From: Chloroflexota bacterium
GTDB lineage: Bacteria > Chloroflexota > Limnocylindria > Limnocylindrales > CSP1-4
Direction of reading: 5' to 3'
NCBI GenBank assembly: GCA_021786265.1
Contig: JAJYNP010000108.1
Coordinates: 1 to 14,334 of the forward strand
Length of the DNA stretch: 14,334 nucleotides
Shown: positions 6,390-14,334 of the stretch, one piece after another
How positions within the stretch are numbered: position 1 is the first letter of the stretch
Layout: the number at the start of each line of letters is the position of its first letter
Translations under genes and position numbers: made by a program
The notes under the pieces: generated by a model
Told to the model about the DNA's origin: nothing
Database searches by the model: none
Seen by the model: the letters and a program-made list of their open reading frames with translations, nothing else

Positions 6390-7798
6390 GCGCCGCTATC
6401 GGGCTGGTCGGGGGCCAACCGAAGATTCCGCACGGTCCCCCGGCCGTCTGCAGAACCCCAGGACAGGGGCTGCGGGTATCGCGACGCACCGTTGGACAGA
6501 CGAGCCGGCGGATCGTCAGTCTGGTCCCGCCGCACAAGTCGCAGTCCCAAGAGACAGAGCGCCACCGCGTAGGCGGCCGTGATCCGGGCGCTGAACCCAT
6601 ATGGGGAGAACGCGATGTTCCACAGCAGGAGCATGGTGGAGAACACGAGGAGCGGCGCAAGGTCGACGCGGAACGAGTACAGCTTCGCCAGGAGCCGGGT
6701 GGAGATCCCGAGGACCGCGAGCCAGAACAGGCCACCCATGAAGCCAGCCCAGACCCACGACCCCATCAGGTATGAGTGCGCCGGGATCAGGCCAACGTCG
6801 GAGGGCCCTGCTCCGACCTCGTAGCCGAGAGAGCTGAGCCGCTCGGCCAACAGGTCGACGTAGGTGAAGTCCTTGGCCCACGATCCGTGACCTAGGATCG
6901 GCGAGTCGATGATCGCCTGGGAGGACGCGAGCACCTCCGAGCGGCCGCCCACCAGGACACTGAACGTCCCGGACTGCGTTTCGTACTTGGTCTGGGCATC
7001 GGCACCAAGGAGGCCCTGAGAGGCGGCTACGTCGTAGGCCTGGAGCACGCAGATCGCCACAACTGCGAGGATGGCCAACCCGGCGGCGGCCCGCAACATC
7101 GAGCGATCGGAGCTCACCCGCCGGCGCCCGGAAATGGCGCCGAGGACGAAGTAGCCGGCAGTCAGCAGGGTCACGCCACCAAGGCTGCGAAATCCGAGGT
7201 AGAGATTCAGGAGGCCGAGCACAGCGAACGCCGCGAACGGGAGCCACGGCCGCCGGGAGCCCGTCGAACCCGAGAGGCCGGCGGCGAGGGCGAGGCCGGC
7301 CGGCAGCGCGAACGCCCACTTCCACGGGTCGGCCGCGGCGTAAGCGTTGGGAACGAACAGGTAGCCGAGGACGCTGCCGGCCGCCAGGCCAAGGGCGAAG
7401 AGACGAGCCCTACGGGGTGTGGACGCGAGGACCAGGATCGCGACGAAATCGGTGATGGTGAAGATGATCGCTGCCCAGCCCCGTGCGAAGTCCTCGAACG
7501 GACTTCCCACGACGAGGTCGGTGACGATCTGCCCGAGGAGCCAGCCCGCCCACAGCACCACAAACCATCGCGGCAGCGGCAGGCGATCCCGTGCGTTCCA
7601 CAGCCACGGCAGCATCGCCAACAACAGGATCTCGGTAACGATCAGCCGGCCGACGATCGTGATCTCGACGAACGAGATGGTCGGCAAGACGAATGCCCAG
7701 AAGTCCAAGGGGCTGAAACCCGCTCGCTGCGACTGGTCTGCAAGATCAGCGCCTTTGCGACCCCCGGGAAGATCACGGGTCTGGGTTCGCATCATCAC
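6386..7798 (-). CDS. Wzy-type polymerase / O-antigen ligase family membrane protein
   Basis: It probably polymerises the flipped lipid-linked repeat units, or ligates the finished glycan, at the outer face of the membrane. The 470 residues contain about ten hydrophobic segments between residues 33 and 423. A large extracytoplasmic loop of about residues 255-340 carries GGRSEVLASSQAIIDSPILG (284-303) and the following GHGS, then IPAHSYLMGSWVWAG (338-352). The Arg and His in this arrangement match the catalytic loop of the WaaL/Wzy/PglL family. The N-terminal 27 and C-terminal 45 residues are polar. The start is one of GTG 7798, ATG 7795 or ATG 7792, with no clear ribosome binding site. It overlaps the upstream GT4 gene by 26 bp and the downstream GT2 gene by 4 bp. 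Because sequence identity in this family is low, polymerase rather than ligase is inferred from the flippase and glycosyltransferase neighbours. Confidence 0.85.
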   Translation of the reverse strand: MMMRTQTRDLPGGRKGADLADQSQRAGFSPLDFWAFVLPTISFVEITIVGRLIVTEILLLAMLPWLWNARDRLPLPRWFVVLWAGWLLGQIVTDLVVGSPFEDFARGWAAIIFTITDFVAILVLASTPRRARLFALGLAAGSVLGYLFVPNAYAAADPWKWAFALPAGLALAAGLSGSTGSRRPWLPFAAFAVLGLLNLYLGFRSLGGVTLLTAGYFVLGAISGRRRVSSDRSMLRAAAGLAILAVVAICVLQAYDVAASQGLLGADAQTKYETQSGTFSVLVGGRSEVLASSQAIIDSPILGHGSWAKDFTYVDLLAERLSSLGYEVGAGPSDVGLIPAHSYLMGSWVWAGFMGGLFWLAVLGISTRLLAKLYSFRVDLAPLLVFSTMLLLWNIAFSPYGFSARITAAYAVALCLLGLRLVRRDQTDDPPARLSNGASRYPQPLSWGSADGRGTVRNLRLAPDQPDSGA

Positions 7799-9107
7799 TA
7801 CAGATACCGCGCCTACTTATGGCTAGGGAGCGCGATCCGTTGGGCCTGACCGGAGATGCGGCCTGCTGAGACATGAGTTCATCGTAGACGCGGATCAGGT
7901 TTGCGCCGTACGCACGCTGAGTCAGGACGGACGTCGCGTACTCTCGGTTCGCCGCCCCAATCCGACGGAGTTCGTCCACGCGCTCGGAGGCCCAGTCGAG
8001 CGCGTGGGCGAGCGCCTCGGCGTCTCCGGGAGCCACCACGCGGCCGTGAACGCCGTCCTCGACGTCGGCGCTGTTCGGCGTCGTGATGACGGCACATCCG
8101 GCGCTCATAGCTTCCGCAACCACTCGGGCATTTCCTTCGGCCAACGACGGAAACACGAGCGCGTCGGCGTGCGCGTACTCCCGCGCTAGGTCGGGTCGCG
8201 GCAGGTATCCAAGGAACGTTAGCCGGGGATCTCCAAATAGGTTTCGTGAGTCGACCCCTGCTTGTGCATCGACGTCGCCTGCCACACGGACCGAAAACGT
8301 CCCCCGCGACTGTCTCAGGGCCTTCAGGAGCACCTGGGCTCCTTTCGGCACGCAGAAGTACCCGGCAAACAAGAAGCGAGCGGGCCCCGCAATGCGCGGT
8401 TCCGGCTGCGGCGGAAGGTACCGTAGGAACTCATCGTCCACTCCTTCATAGACCAGTCGCAGCCGCGATCGGTCAATCCCCGCGCGAACACAGCTCTCGA
8501 AGACAAAGCGCGAGTTGACGAGGACGATGTCGGCCCGATCGATGTCTCGCCCGATCGAGGACCAAGTGAACCCAACGTTTGGGCGCTCCCCGTCTGCTGG
8601 GAAGCGACCCCGACTGGCCCGGAGGTATTCGAAGAAGAGAGGATGCGCCGCTGAATGGTTGACGAGGGCGACCATACCGAGCCGCTTTGCGACCGAAACC
8701 GACGAATGTCCGAAGCCGGCGCGGTAGTGGTAGACGCCGGCCCTGAGCCCCAAGCGGTGCAGCGCGTTCGCAGCTGCGGCCCCGTACAGGCGCATCGCAA
8801 AGACGTCAAGCCAGTCTGGCGCGAGGCTCCCTCCGGACATCGCGGCCGCCATCCGTCCCAGCTGATACACCGCATCGGGTACTGCGAGCGAGATGACGCG
8901 ATCGGGTGAGACGTCGGTCCGGCGCCGTTCAAGGCGGCCTATCGTGCGCCCGAGCGAGCCAGGCGCCAGTCGCTCGAATGCGCCGCTTAGCCGACCCGGG
9001 TAGGCGGCCGTAATGAATGTCGCCAGCAGACCCGCGTGGTCGATCTCAGCGGCCGCGTGGGCAAGCGGGAATTTGCCGAAACCGTTCGAAATCACGATGT
9101 TCCGCAA
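7773..9107 (-). CDS. GT4 glycosyltransferase
   Basis: It is likely to add one sugar of the repeat unit from an NDP-sugar donor. It has a GT-B fold with the C-terminal Rossmann domain best preserved. Residues here are counted from the alternative ATG at 9176: VYEGVDDEF (242-250), FLFAGYFCVPKGAQVLLKAL (268-287), FLGYLPRPDL (321-330) and VFPSLAEGNARVVAEAMSAG (341-360), which holds E347-x7-E355. The frame is open to an ATG at 9176, which overlaps the flippase stop. A TTG at 9107, preceded at 7 bases by GGAGGA, begins MRNIVISNGFGKFPLAHA, the natural start of the first strand, so I prefer it (444 residues). The 23 extra residues from the ATG are basic and unlike the family. The gene lies between the flippase and polymerase genes and overlaps the latter by 26 bp. 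Base composition is less GC-rich than the left part of the window. Confidence 0.9.
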   Translation of the reverse strand: MRNIVISNGFGKFPLAHAAAEIDHAGLLATFITAAYPGRLSGAFERLAPGSLGRTIGRLERRRTDVSPDRVISLAVPDAVYQLGRMAAAMSGGSLAPDWLDVFAMRLYGAAAANALHRLGLRAGVYHYRAGFGHSSVSVAKRLGMVALVNHSAAHPLFFEYLRASRGRFPADGERPNVGFTWSSIGRDIDRADIVLVNSRFVFESCVRAGIDRSRLRLVYEGVDDEFLRYLPPQPEPRIAGPARFLFAGYFCVPKGAQVLLKALRQSRGTFSVRVAGDVDAQAGVDSRNLFGDPRLTFLGYLPRPDLAREYAHADALVFPSLAEGNARVVAEAMSAGCAVITTPNSADVEDGVHGRVVAPGDAEALAHALDWASERVDELRRIGAANREYATSVLTQRAYGANLIRVYDELMSQQAASPVRPNGSRSLAISRRGICSDDANPDP

Positions 9108-9114
9108 CGGCTCA

Positions 9115-9120
9115 TCCTCC
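9115..9120 (-). promoter_or_regulatory. Strong ribosome binding site selecting a TTG start
   Basis: GGAGGA on the minus strand, extended upstream by GAGG, lies 7 bases before TTG at 9107. This is the best Shine-Dalgarno match in the operon and favours the TTG over the ATG at 9176. Confidence 0.65.
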
Positions 9121-9172
9121 CCTCGCGGGTCATGCGCCGAACCGCGGGACCGGCGCGGACTTGCGAGTGCAT

Positions 9173-10549
9173 TCATGCCCCGACAATCCGGTCATGTCGA
9201 CGAAACGCGCCACGCACGTAGATCGTCGATGGGATAAGTAGGCAAACGCTGACCGCAATAGCGCTGCCCCAAGCTACCCCGGACACGCCGGCCACTGCAG
9301 TCAGCGCGATGCTTAACGGTAGGTTGACCGCGGCCATGAGCCATGTCGCCGGCATCATGAACCGCAGTTCCTGGAGCCCATTGAGCAGGTATGCGTACAC
9401 GTTCCAGAGAGCCACCGCGATTGTCGATACGGCAAGCCCGGCGCCAAGTGCCGGCTCAATCGTCACGCGCCCTCCTGTCCAGAGATCTGCCAGCACGCCG
9501 GCGGTCACTGCCAGGAACAGGGACGTCGGGACGGCAACAACAAGAGCGATCCAGCGCGAACGGCGGAAGGTACGCCGGACCCATTCCATGTCGCCGGATT
9601 CGGACGCGTCCCGGTAGGCGGGCCAAAGCGGGCTGAGCGACACGCCCACCAGCAGGGCGGGGACTGTGAAGACACGTGTGGCAACCGCGTACTGAGCGAC
9701 CGATGTCGGACCCAAGAGGCGGGCAAGAACGATGGTGTCCGTCGCAAACCCAACTGCCAGAGCCACTTGTAGCGACAGGAACCCCAGGCCGATCCGGAGC
9801 AGGTGCGTGGCCACTGCCCTATCCCACGACGCTGGTTGCGGTCGGAACCACGGCCGACCGTGGAGCAGGGCCGCACCGTCGATCAGCCCAACGACGAGGG
9901 GGCCTCCGGCAAATGCGAGAACAACCATCGGCAGGCCTCCCTTCGCCGCGACTGCCGCGAGGACAAAGACGAGACTCATGATTGACCCACCGATTTGGAA
10001 CGCGTTCTCCACGTACCCCTGCTGGAGGCCGTACCGTGACGCGCTGATGCACGACATGGGAACACCCGCGAGAGTCGTGAGAACGAGCGCGAGCATGGCG
10101 GCTGTGGCGTCTCCACGCGTCACAGCGCCGCCGGCTCCAAGAACGTCGACCCAATCCACGGCCGGGATGACCAACAGCGCGATGATGCTGAATATCCCGG
10201 CCAGCGCCATCAGGGTGTAGAACGTGCTACCCACTGCCGTGTTGATGCCGACACGATCGCCATGACCATCCGCGGAAGCGACCGCGTTGAGCAGACTCTT
10301 GCCGATGCCAAGATCTGCGAAAGCGAGTAGGCCCGCGACAGCGGTCAGGGTCGCCGCGAAACCGAACGGTGCACTACCCAGGTAGGCAAGTGTCACGGGC
10401 ACCGTGACAAGCATGACGACGAACGACACCCCGCGAGCAGCGAAGCCTGATCCAGCGGCCATCGCAGCGCGTTTCTCGCGCCACGACGCGCGGCCCTGGG
10501 CATCTCGGTGCGCTGCCAACCGCGCCCGGCCCGAAAGACCGTCAGGCAT
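9173..10549 (-). CDS. Wzx-type polysaccharide flippase (MOP superfamily)
   Basis: It is expected to move the undecaprenyl-linked repeat unit across the cytoplasmic membrane. The protein has 458 residues from ATG 10549, with some twelve to fourteen hydrophobic segments filling it after a polar N-terminus of about 35 residues. Typical features are GSGFAARGVSFVVMLVTVPV near the first helix, FADLGIGKSLLNAVA after the third, the TDTIVLARLLGP segment in the middle, and YRDASESGDMEWVRRTFRRS in a central cytoplasmic loop, all like polysaccharide biosynthesis/oligosaccharide flippases. An upstream GTG at 10594 would add 15 residues. I prefer the ATG because the added residues overlap a coding-like tail in another frame (10558-10677) and the ATG has a weak GGGTGAG site 8 bases before it. 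The stop overlaps the alternative ATG of the GT4 gene. Confidence 0.88.
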   Translation of the reverse strand: MPDGLSGRARLAAHRDAQGRASWREKRAAMAAGSGFAARGVSFVVMLVTVPVTLAYLGSAPFGFAATLTAVAGLLAFADLGIGKSLLNAVASADGHGDRVGINTAVGSTFYTLMALAGIFSIIALLVIPAVDWVDVLGAGGAVTRGDATAAMLALVLTTLAGVPMSCISASRYGLQQGYVENAFQIGGSIMSLVFVLAAVAAKGGLPMVVLAFAGGPLVVGLIDGAALLHGRPWFRPQPASWDRAVATHLLRIGLGFLSLQVALAVGFATDTIVLARLLGPTSVAQYAVATRVFTVPALLVGVSLSPLWPAYRDASESGDMEWVRRTFRRSRWIALVVAVPTSLFLAVTAGVLADLWTGGRVTIEPALGAGLAVSTIAVALWNVYAYLLNGLQELRFMMPATWLMAAVNLPLSIALTAVAGVSGVAWGSAIAVSVCLLIPSTIYVRGAFRRHDRIVGA

Positions 10550-10933
10550 TCGGGAACTCACCCTGCAACCGTCTGCGTCCGTCGGCGCACCCACGACTCG
10601 AGCGTCCGGCGCAGCTCGTTCTCGATTGGTATGCGGGCGAAGAAGTCAAACCACGACAGCAGACGGCCGGCCGCAGGTTCCGCCGCGGTTGTCCTTTGTG
10701 CCCAAATGCGTCCGAGCGTCGCACGCCGACGAGGCGAGTCAGTCCAGCTACCAAACCCAGGTGATCGCGGGGGGTGATCTCCCTCCGCCCGGCGGAACGT
10801 GTTAGGCGTGGCCGTGGAGCAGCGGCGACGGTCCGAGGAGGACGAAAGGGGCGTCCATGTCCCGCGGGCATCCGTTCCTGTGGTCGTTCTCGTGGCACAG
10901 GGCTGGAGATCCGGCTGGACAAGGCGGGGTCGC
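10550..10933. other. Gap between methyltransferase and flippase genes
   Basis: No intact gene is recognised. The right part shows no convincing coding frame. The left part (10558-10677, minus strand) holds a coding-like C-terminal tail, listed as a possible remnant. A 131-codon frame starting at 10937 overlaps the methyltransferase stop as ATGA, but its Arg/Pro/Ser-rich translation looks like an out-of-frame product. Confidence 0.5.
10558..10677 (-). pseudogene. Possible remnant of a decayed gene (C-terminal tail)
   Basis: A minus-strand frame ending at TGA 10558-10560 reads GRLLSWFDFFARIPIENELR and then RTLESWVRRRTQTVAG. Its codons have mostly G or C at the third position, as in real genes here. 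Upstream in the same frame this bias fades, and there is no ATG, GTG or TTG before the frame closes near 10978. The end of the frame lies 8 bases before the flippase ATG. The IENELRRTLESW pattern resembles the C-terminal helix of extended SDR epimerases (compare [12 protein letters not shown] in fcl of this window), but the match is too short for assignment. It may be a 3' remnant of a deleted or frameshifted gene. Confidence 0.35.
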
Positions 10934-11767
10934 TCATCGGTGATCAGGGCCGACCGCCTCCGTGTACAAGCGTCGGTTCAGACCAATGTGATCGAGCGGG
11001 CTAGCGTCTTTCACGCACAGGTAGAACCCGCCGTAGTGTCGACTCCAACGGCGAAGTAGGCGCCACCGTCGCTGCCTGCCGACTCGCACCGCGAAACGCC
11101 CATACAGAGAGTTCGATGCTCCGTAGATGGTGCGGCCGGTGAGCCGGAGCGATACTGCACTTAGAGCGTGGATTGGGTAGTTGAGCCACACGGGATCGAA
11201 GATTGCGGGCCGCTCGATGAAATCGATGACCTTGAACCCCGCCATCGCGAGCAATCGCATGCCGGACGCGGGGGAATGCACGCGCATGTGCCCCTCTTCC
11301 CAGTCGTTGAAGAAGGGCAGCGAGACGATAAGCCGTCCGTCGTCGCGCAGGACGCGGCGGACGTTCAGCAGAGCCGTGACATCTTGCTGAAGATGCTCAA
11401 GCACTTCGCCGGCCAGAACGATCGCAAAGCTGCCGTCCTCAAATGGAAGCGGCTCCTCGACGTTCGCGATGACTATCGGGCTGATGCCTGGTTGCGGTCC
11501 GAGGTCCAGCGCCGTGACGTCGTAGCCAAGGTTCTTGAACAGGAAGTAGTCCCTGCCGCCCATCGCCCCAACGATCAAGACGCGTGAGCCAGCGGGGATC
11601 TTCGTCGCCCAACTGCGATAGATGTGTTGAACCTCGGCCGATCCGCCGAGATGGACGAATGCCGACTGATAAAGGGCCGGCACTGCGTACCCGGAATCAT
11701 ATAGGTACGCTGCCTTCACCCGGCTGTACACGCGACGAAGTGCCTGACCCACCCGATTGCGGGGCAT
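10934..11767 (-). CDS. Class I SAM-dependent methyltransferase (Methyltransf_11 type)
   Basis: It probably methylates a sugar or intermediate of the polysaccharide, or has another small-molecule role; the substrate is not evident. From ATG 11767 it has 277 residues. The Rossmann core spans about 45-160: SRVLIVGAMGGRDYF (61-75) is motif I with an atypical GAMGG in place of GxGxG, followed by VTALDLG (84-90), ANVEEPLPFEDGSFAIVLAG (101-120), EVLEHL (121-126) and LRDDGRLIVSLPF (140-152). The tail of about residues 180-277 is Arg- and aromatic-rich. The frame extends to a TTG at 11815 with no ribosome binding site, so the ATG was chosen. It is followed by a 384-bp gap before the flippase, so coupling to the downstream operon is uncertain. 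GC content is low for this window. Confidence 0.85.
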   Translation of the reverse strand: MPRNRVGQALRRVYSRVKAAYLYDSGYAVPALYQSAFVHLGGSAEVQHIYRSWATKIPAGSRVLIVGAMGGRDYFLFKNLGYDVTALDLGPQPGISPIVIANVEEPLPFEDGSFAIVLAGEVLEHLQQDVTALLNVRRVLRDDGRLIVSLPFFNDWEEGHMRVHSPASGMRLLAMAGFKVIDFIERPAIFDPVWLNYPIHALSAVSLRLTGRTIYGASNSLYGRFAVRVGRQRRWRLLRRWSRHYGGFYLCVKDASPLDHIGLNRRLYTEAVGPDHR

Positions 11768-12052
11768 GTCAGCTAGTTCCGCGTACCGGTGATCGCGTCG
11801 TGAGGCACGTAGCAATGGCGACTACCATCGAGACCTCCGAGTCATCGTCTGCATACGAGCGCCGGTAACGCGTACTCGTTGTGGTCGCACCAGCGAATGG
11901 CGAAGAGTCCTGTCGCGCCACCGATCCAGCTTGGGCCGGCCACAGTCCAAACCGGGCTATCCCCGCGAATGTCCCCCCTGCCACAACCGTCGGCCTGGCC
12001 CCATTGCTCGGTATCCCGATCACGCCACCGGCGGCTGGGAAGAGACGCGCCG

Positions 12053-12841
12053 TCACGGAGCGGAGCCATGAATGCACAACAGCGAGTTCTCGCCTAGCGA
12101 ACACGCAAAACCGAGCCCTCTCATCGACAGCTCAACATCTTGAGGTGAGGAGCCCAGCGCGCGAAGCTGCCGTGGGTGAAGCTCGACTAGGGCACAAACG
12201 ACTCTGCCGGAGCCGAGACTCTCCCGAGCCCCGTTGATGACGTTTAGCTCGTATCCCTCGACATCGATCTTCATTACGTCGACCGAGGGGATCTTGAGCG
12301 ACGTTAGCAGGTCATCCATGCGAGTTAGCGCGACCTTCTCCGTTCTCAATGGATACCGCACGGGCCGGACGGCGGAGGTCGCTCCGCTGTTAGTGGACGG
12401 CATTAGGTGCAGTACCAGCGAGCCAGTGACGTCGCCCACCGCGGCTTTCACAACCTCGACGTTCACGCAACCGTTCAGCGCAACATTGGCTTTGAGGACC
12501 TCCACGGCCCTGCGTTGCGGCTCGATCGCAACAACACGGCCACCCGCGCCAACAGCGGATGATGCGAGGACCGTGAAGTAGCCCTCATTGGCCCCAACAT
12601 CCACGAAAGTCATCCCTGGGCGGAGATAGGAGAGGATCCGATCGGACATCTCCGACTCATACTCGCCGGTCTTGATGAGTGCCGCGCCAAGATTCGAGAC
12701 GGGATCTACGAAGAACGTTCCCGCCCGCACCTTCACTTCGCGGCGACGGACCCTGAGTATTGCCTTCGCAATTGACGCGGCCGCCGCCGGCCGTACGCGC
12801 AAGAGGAGTCGCTCCATCCGCGAATGCGCAAGGCCGATCAT
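12053..12841 (-). CDS. FkbM family methyltransferase
   Basis: It is predicted to be a SAM-dependent O-methyltransferase. FkbM members in polysaccharide loci usually methylate a sugar hydroxyl. From ATG 12841 it has 262 residues: FVDVGANEGYFTVLAS (79-94) is the SAM-binding motif, VVAIEPQ (103-109) is the acidic second strand, and MKIDVEGYELNVINGA (190-205) is the FkbM signature. VELHPRQL follows near the end, and the protein ends at LLCIHGSAP. The frame is open up to TTG 12895, but that extension lies within a frameshifted gmd remnant and has no ribosome binding site, so ATG 12841 was chosen. There is a 285-bp gap downstream to the next methyltransferase gene, with no recognisable gene. Codon use is less GC-biased than in fcl. 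Confidence 0.9.
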   Translation of the reverse strand: MIGLAHSRMERLLLRVRPAAAASIAKAILRVRRREVKVRAGTFFVDPVSNLGAALIKTGEYESEMSDRILSYLRPGMTFVDVGANEGYFTVLASSAVGAGGRVVAIEPQRRAVEVLKANVALNGCVNVEVVKAAVGDVTGSLVLHLMPSTNSGATSAVRPVRYPLRTEKVALTRMDDLLTSLKIPSVDVMKIDVEGYELNVINGARESLGSGRVVCALVELHPRQLRALGSSPQDVELSMRGLGFACSLGENSLLCIHGSAP

Positions 12842-12860
12842 CGCTTGAATGAGCCCCAGT

Positions 12861-12984
12861 CTCTGTTCGGGCGAGCCCCGCGAGGCTGACGACAAGGCCG
12901 CCCAGCGTACGCACCGCAGCGCGTCGCGCCGGTCGCAATGACGGAACTATCCGGCCCGGGTAGCTGGAGGATCCGCCGCATCGC
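12861..12984 (-). pseudogene. Frameshifted remnant of a second GDP-mannose 4,6-dehydratase gene
   Basis: Between fcl and the FkbM gene, the minus strand reads AMRRILQLPGPDSSVIATGA. Eighteen codons from that Met align without gaps to [18 protein letters not shown] of the gmd gene at the right edge, with 12 of 18 residues and 41 of 54 bases identical. One extra base near 12921 shifts the frame. The next frame gives AAVRTLGGLVVSLAGLARTE, which lines up with [20 protein letters not shown] of gmd. Similarity stops on both sides (about 12985 and 12861). No start, no catalytic part and no intact frame remain, so it is a dead fragment. It marks a recombination border or an old second gmd-fcl cassette. 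Confidence 0.8.
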
Positions 12985-13034
12985 CTTGGTCTCCCATGTC
13001 GGCGATCCGGCCACCGGGAGAGTGACGATCTCGG

Positions 13035-14334
<1,300 letters not shown>

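Noticed and set aside
10542..10937. 131-codon minus-strand frame starting with an ATGA overlap after the methyltransferase
   Set aside because: The overlap looks operon-like, but the product is Arg/Ser/Pro-rich and unrecognisable, and its 3' part competes with a better coding-like frame ending at 10558.
11842..12069. 75-codon minus-strand frame in the gap after the FkbM gene
   Set aside because: It overlaps the end of the FkbM gene, has no ribosome binding site and no recognised family. Its right half has some coding-like bias, but not enough for a call.
12657..12938. 93-codon minus-strand frame over the start of the FkbM gene
   Set aside because: Its first part is the shifted half of the gmd remnant, and the rest is out of frame with FkbM. 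It is not a gene.

Overview
This is a high-GC bacterial chromosome segment that carries a Wzx/Wzy-type surface polysaccharide (exopolysaccharide, capsule or O-antigen-like) biosynthesis locus. The high GC, GTG and TTG starts and domain types would suit a GC-rich soil or water lineage such as Chloroflexota or Actinomycetota. Nothing in the window fixes the phylum, so this is only a guess. No rRNA, tRNA, CRISPR array, transposase or phage gene was seen.

Layout, left to right. Positions 1-385 hold no gene but contain an extremely G-rich repeat tract. At 386-1795 (+) is a polyprenyl-phosphate sugar-1-phosphate transferase, the enzyme that would start the repeat unit. Behind it lies a 74-bp element with perfect 12-bp inverted ends (1827-1900), abutting a truncated C-terminal fragment of UDP-glucose 6-dehydrogenase (to 2091, +). 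Converging on this fragment is a 736-residue fusion of a GT4 glycosyltransferase, a zinc ribbon and a SAM methyltransferase (4241-2031, -). An extended SDR nucleotide-sugar epimerase/dehydratase (4513-5520, +) is transcribed away from the fusion gene.

From 14334 down to 5550 everything is on the minus strand. In transcription order: gmd (GDP-mannose 4,6-dehydratase, C-terminal part only, cut by the window edge); fcl (GDP-L-fucose synthase), overlapping gmd by 8 bp; a frameshifted second gmd remnant; an FkbM-family methyltransferase; a class I methyltransferase; a decayed-looking coding remnant; a Wzx-type flippase; a GT4 glycosyltransferase; a Wzy/O-antigen-ligase-type polymerase; and a GT2 glycosyltransferase. 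The last four genes overlap or lie very close together and look like one operon.

How they would work together: gmd and fcl make GDP-L-fucose. The sugar transferase loads the first sugar phosphate on undecaprenyl phosphate. The GT4, GT2 and GT4-fusion enzymes extend the repeat unit, and the methyltransferases could decorate it. Wzx flips it and Wzy polymerises it. The inner part of the locus (about 7.8-13.0 kb) is visibly less GC-rich than the left end and the fcl/gmd end. Gene remnants sit at both borders of the accessory block (ugd at 1.9 kb, gmd at 12.9 kb), and a possible third remnant lies inside at 10.6 kb. This pattern suggests repeated module exchange by recombination. I see no wholly new system. 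The most interesting items are the remnants at the borders, the inverted-repeat element at the ugd breakpoint, and the fused glycosyltransferase-methyltransferase with a possible internal start.
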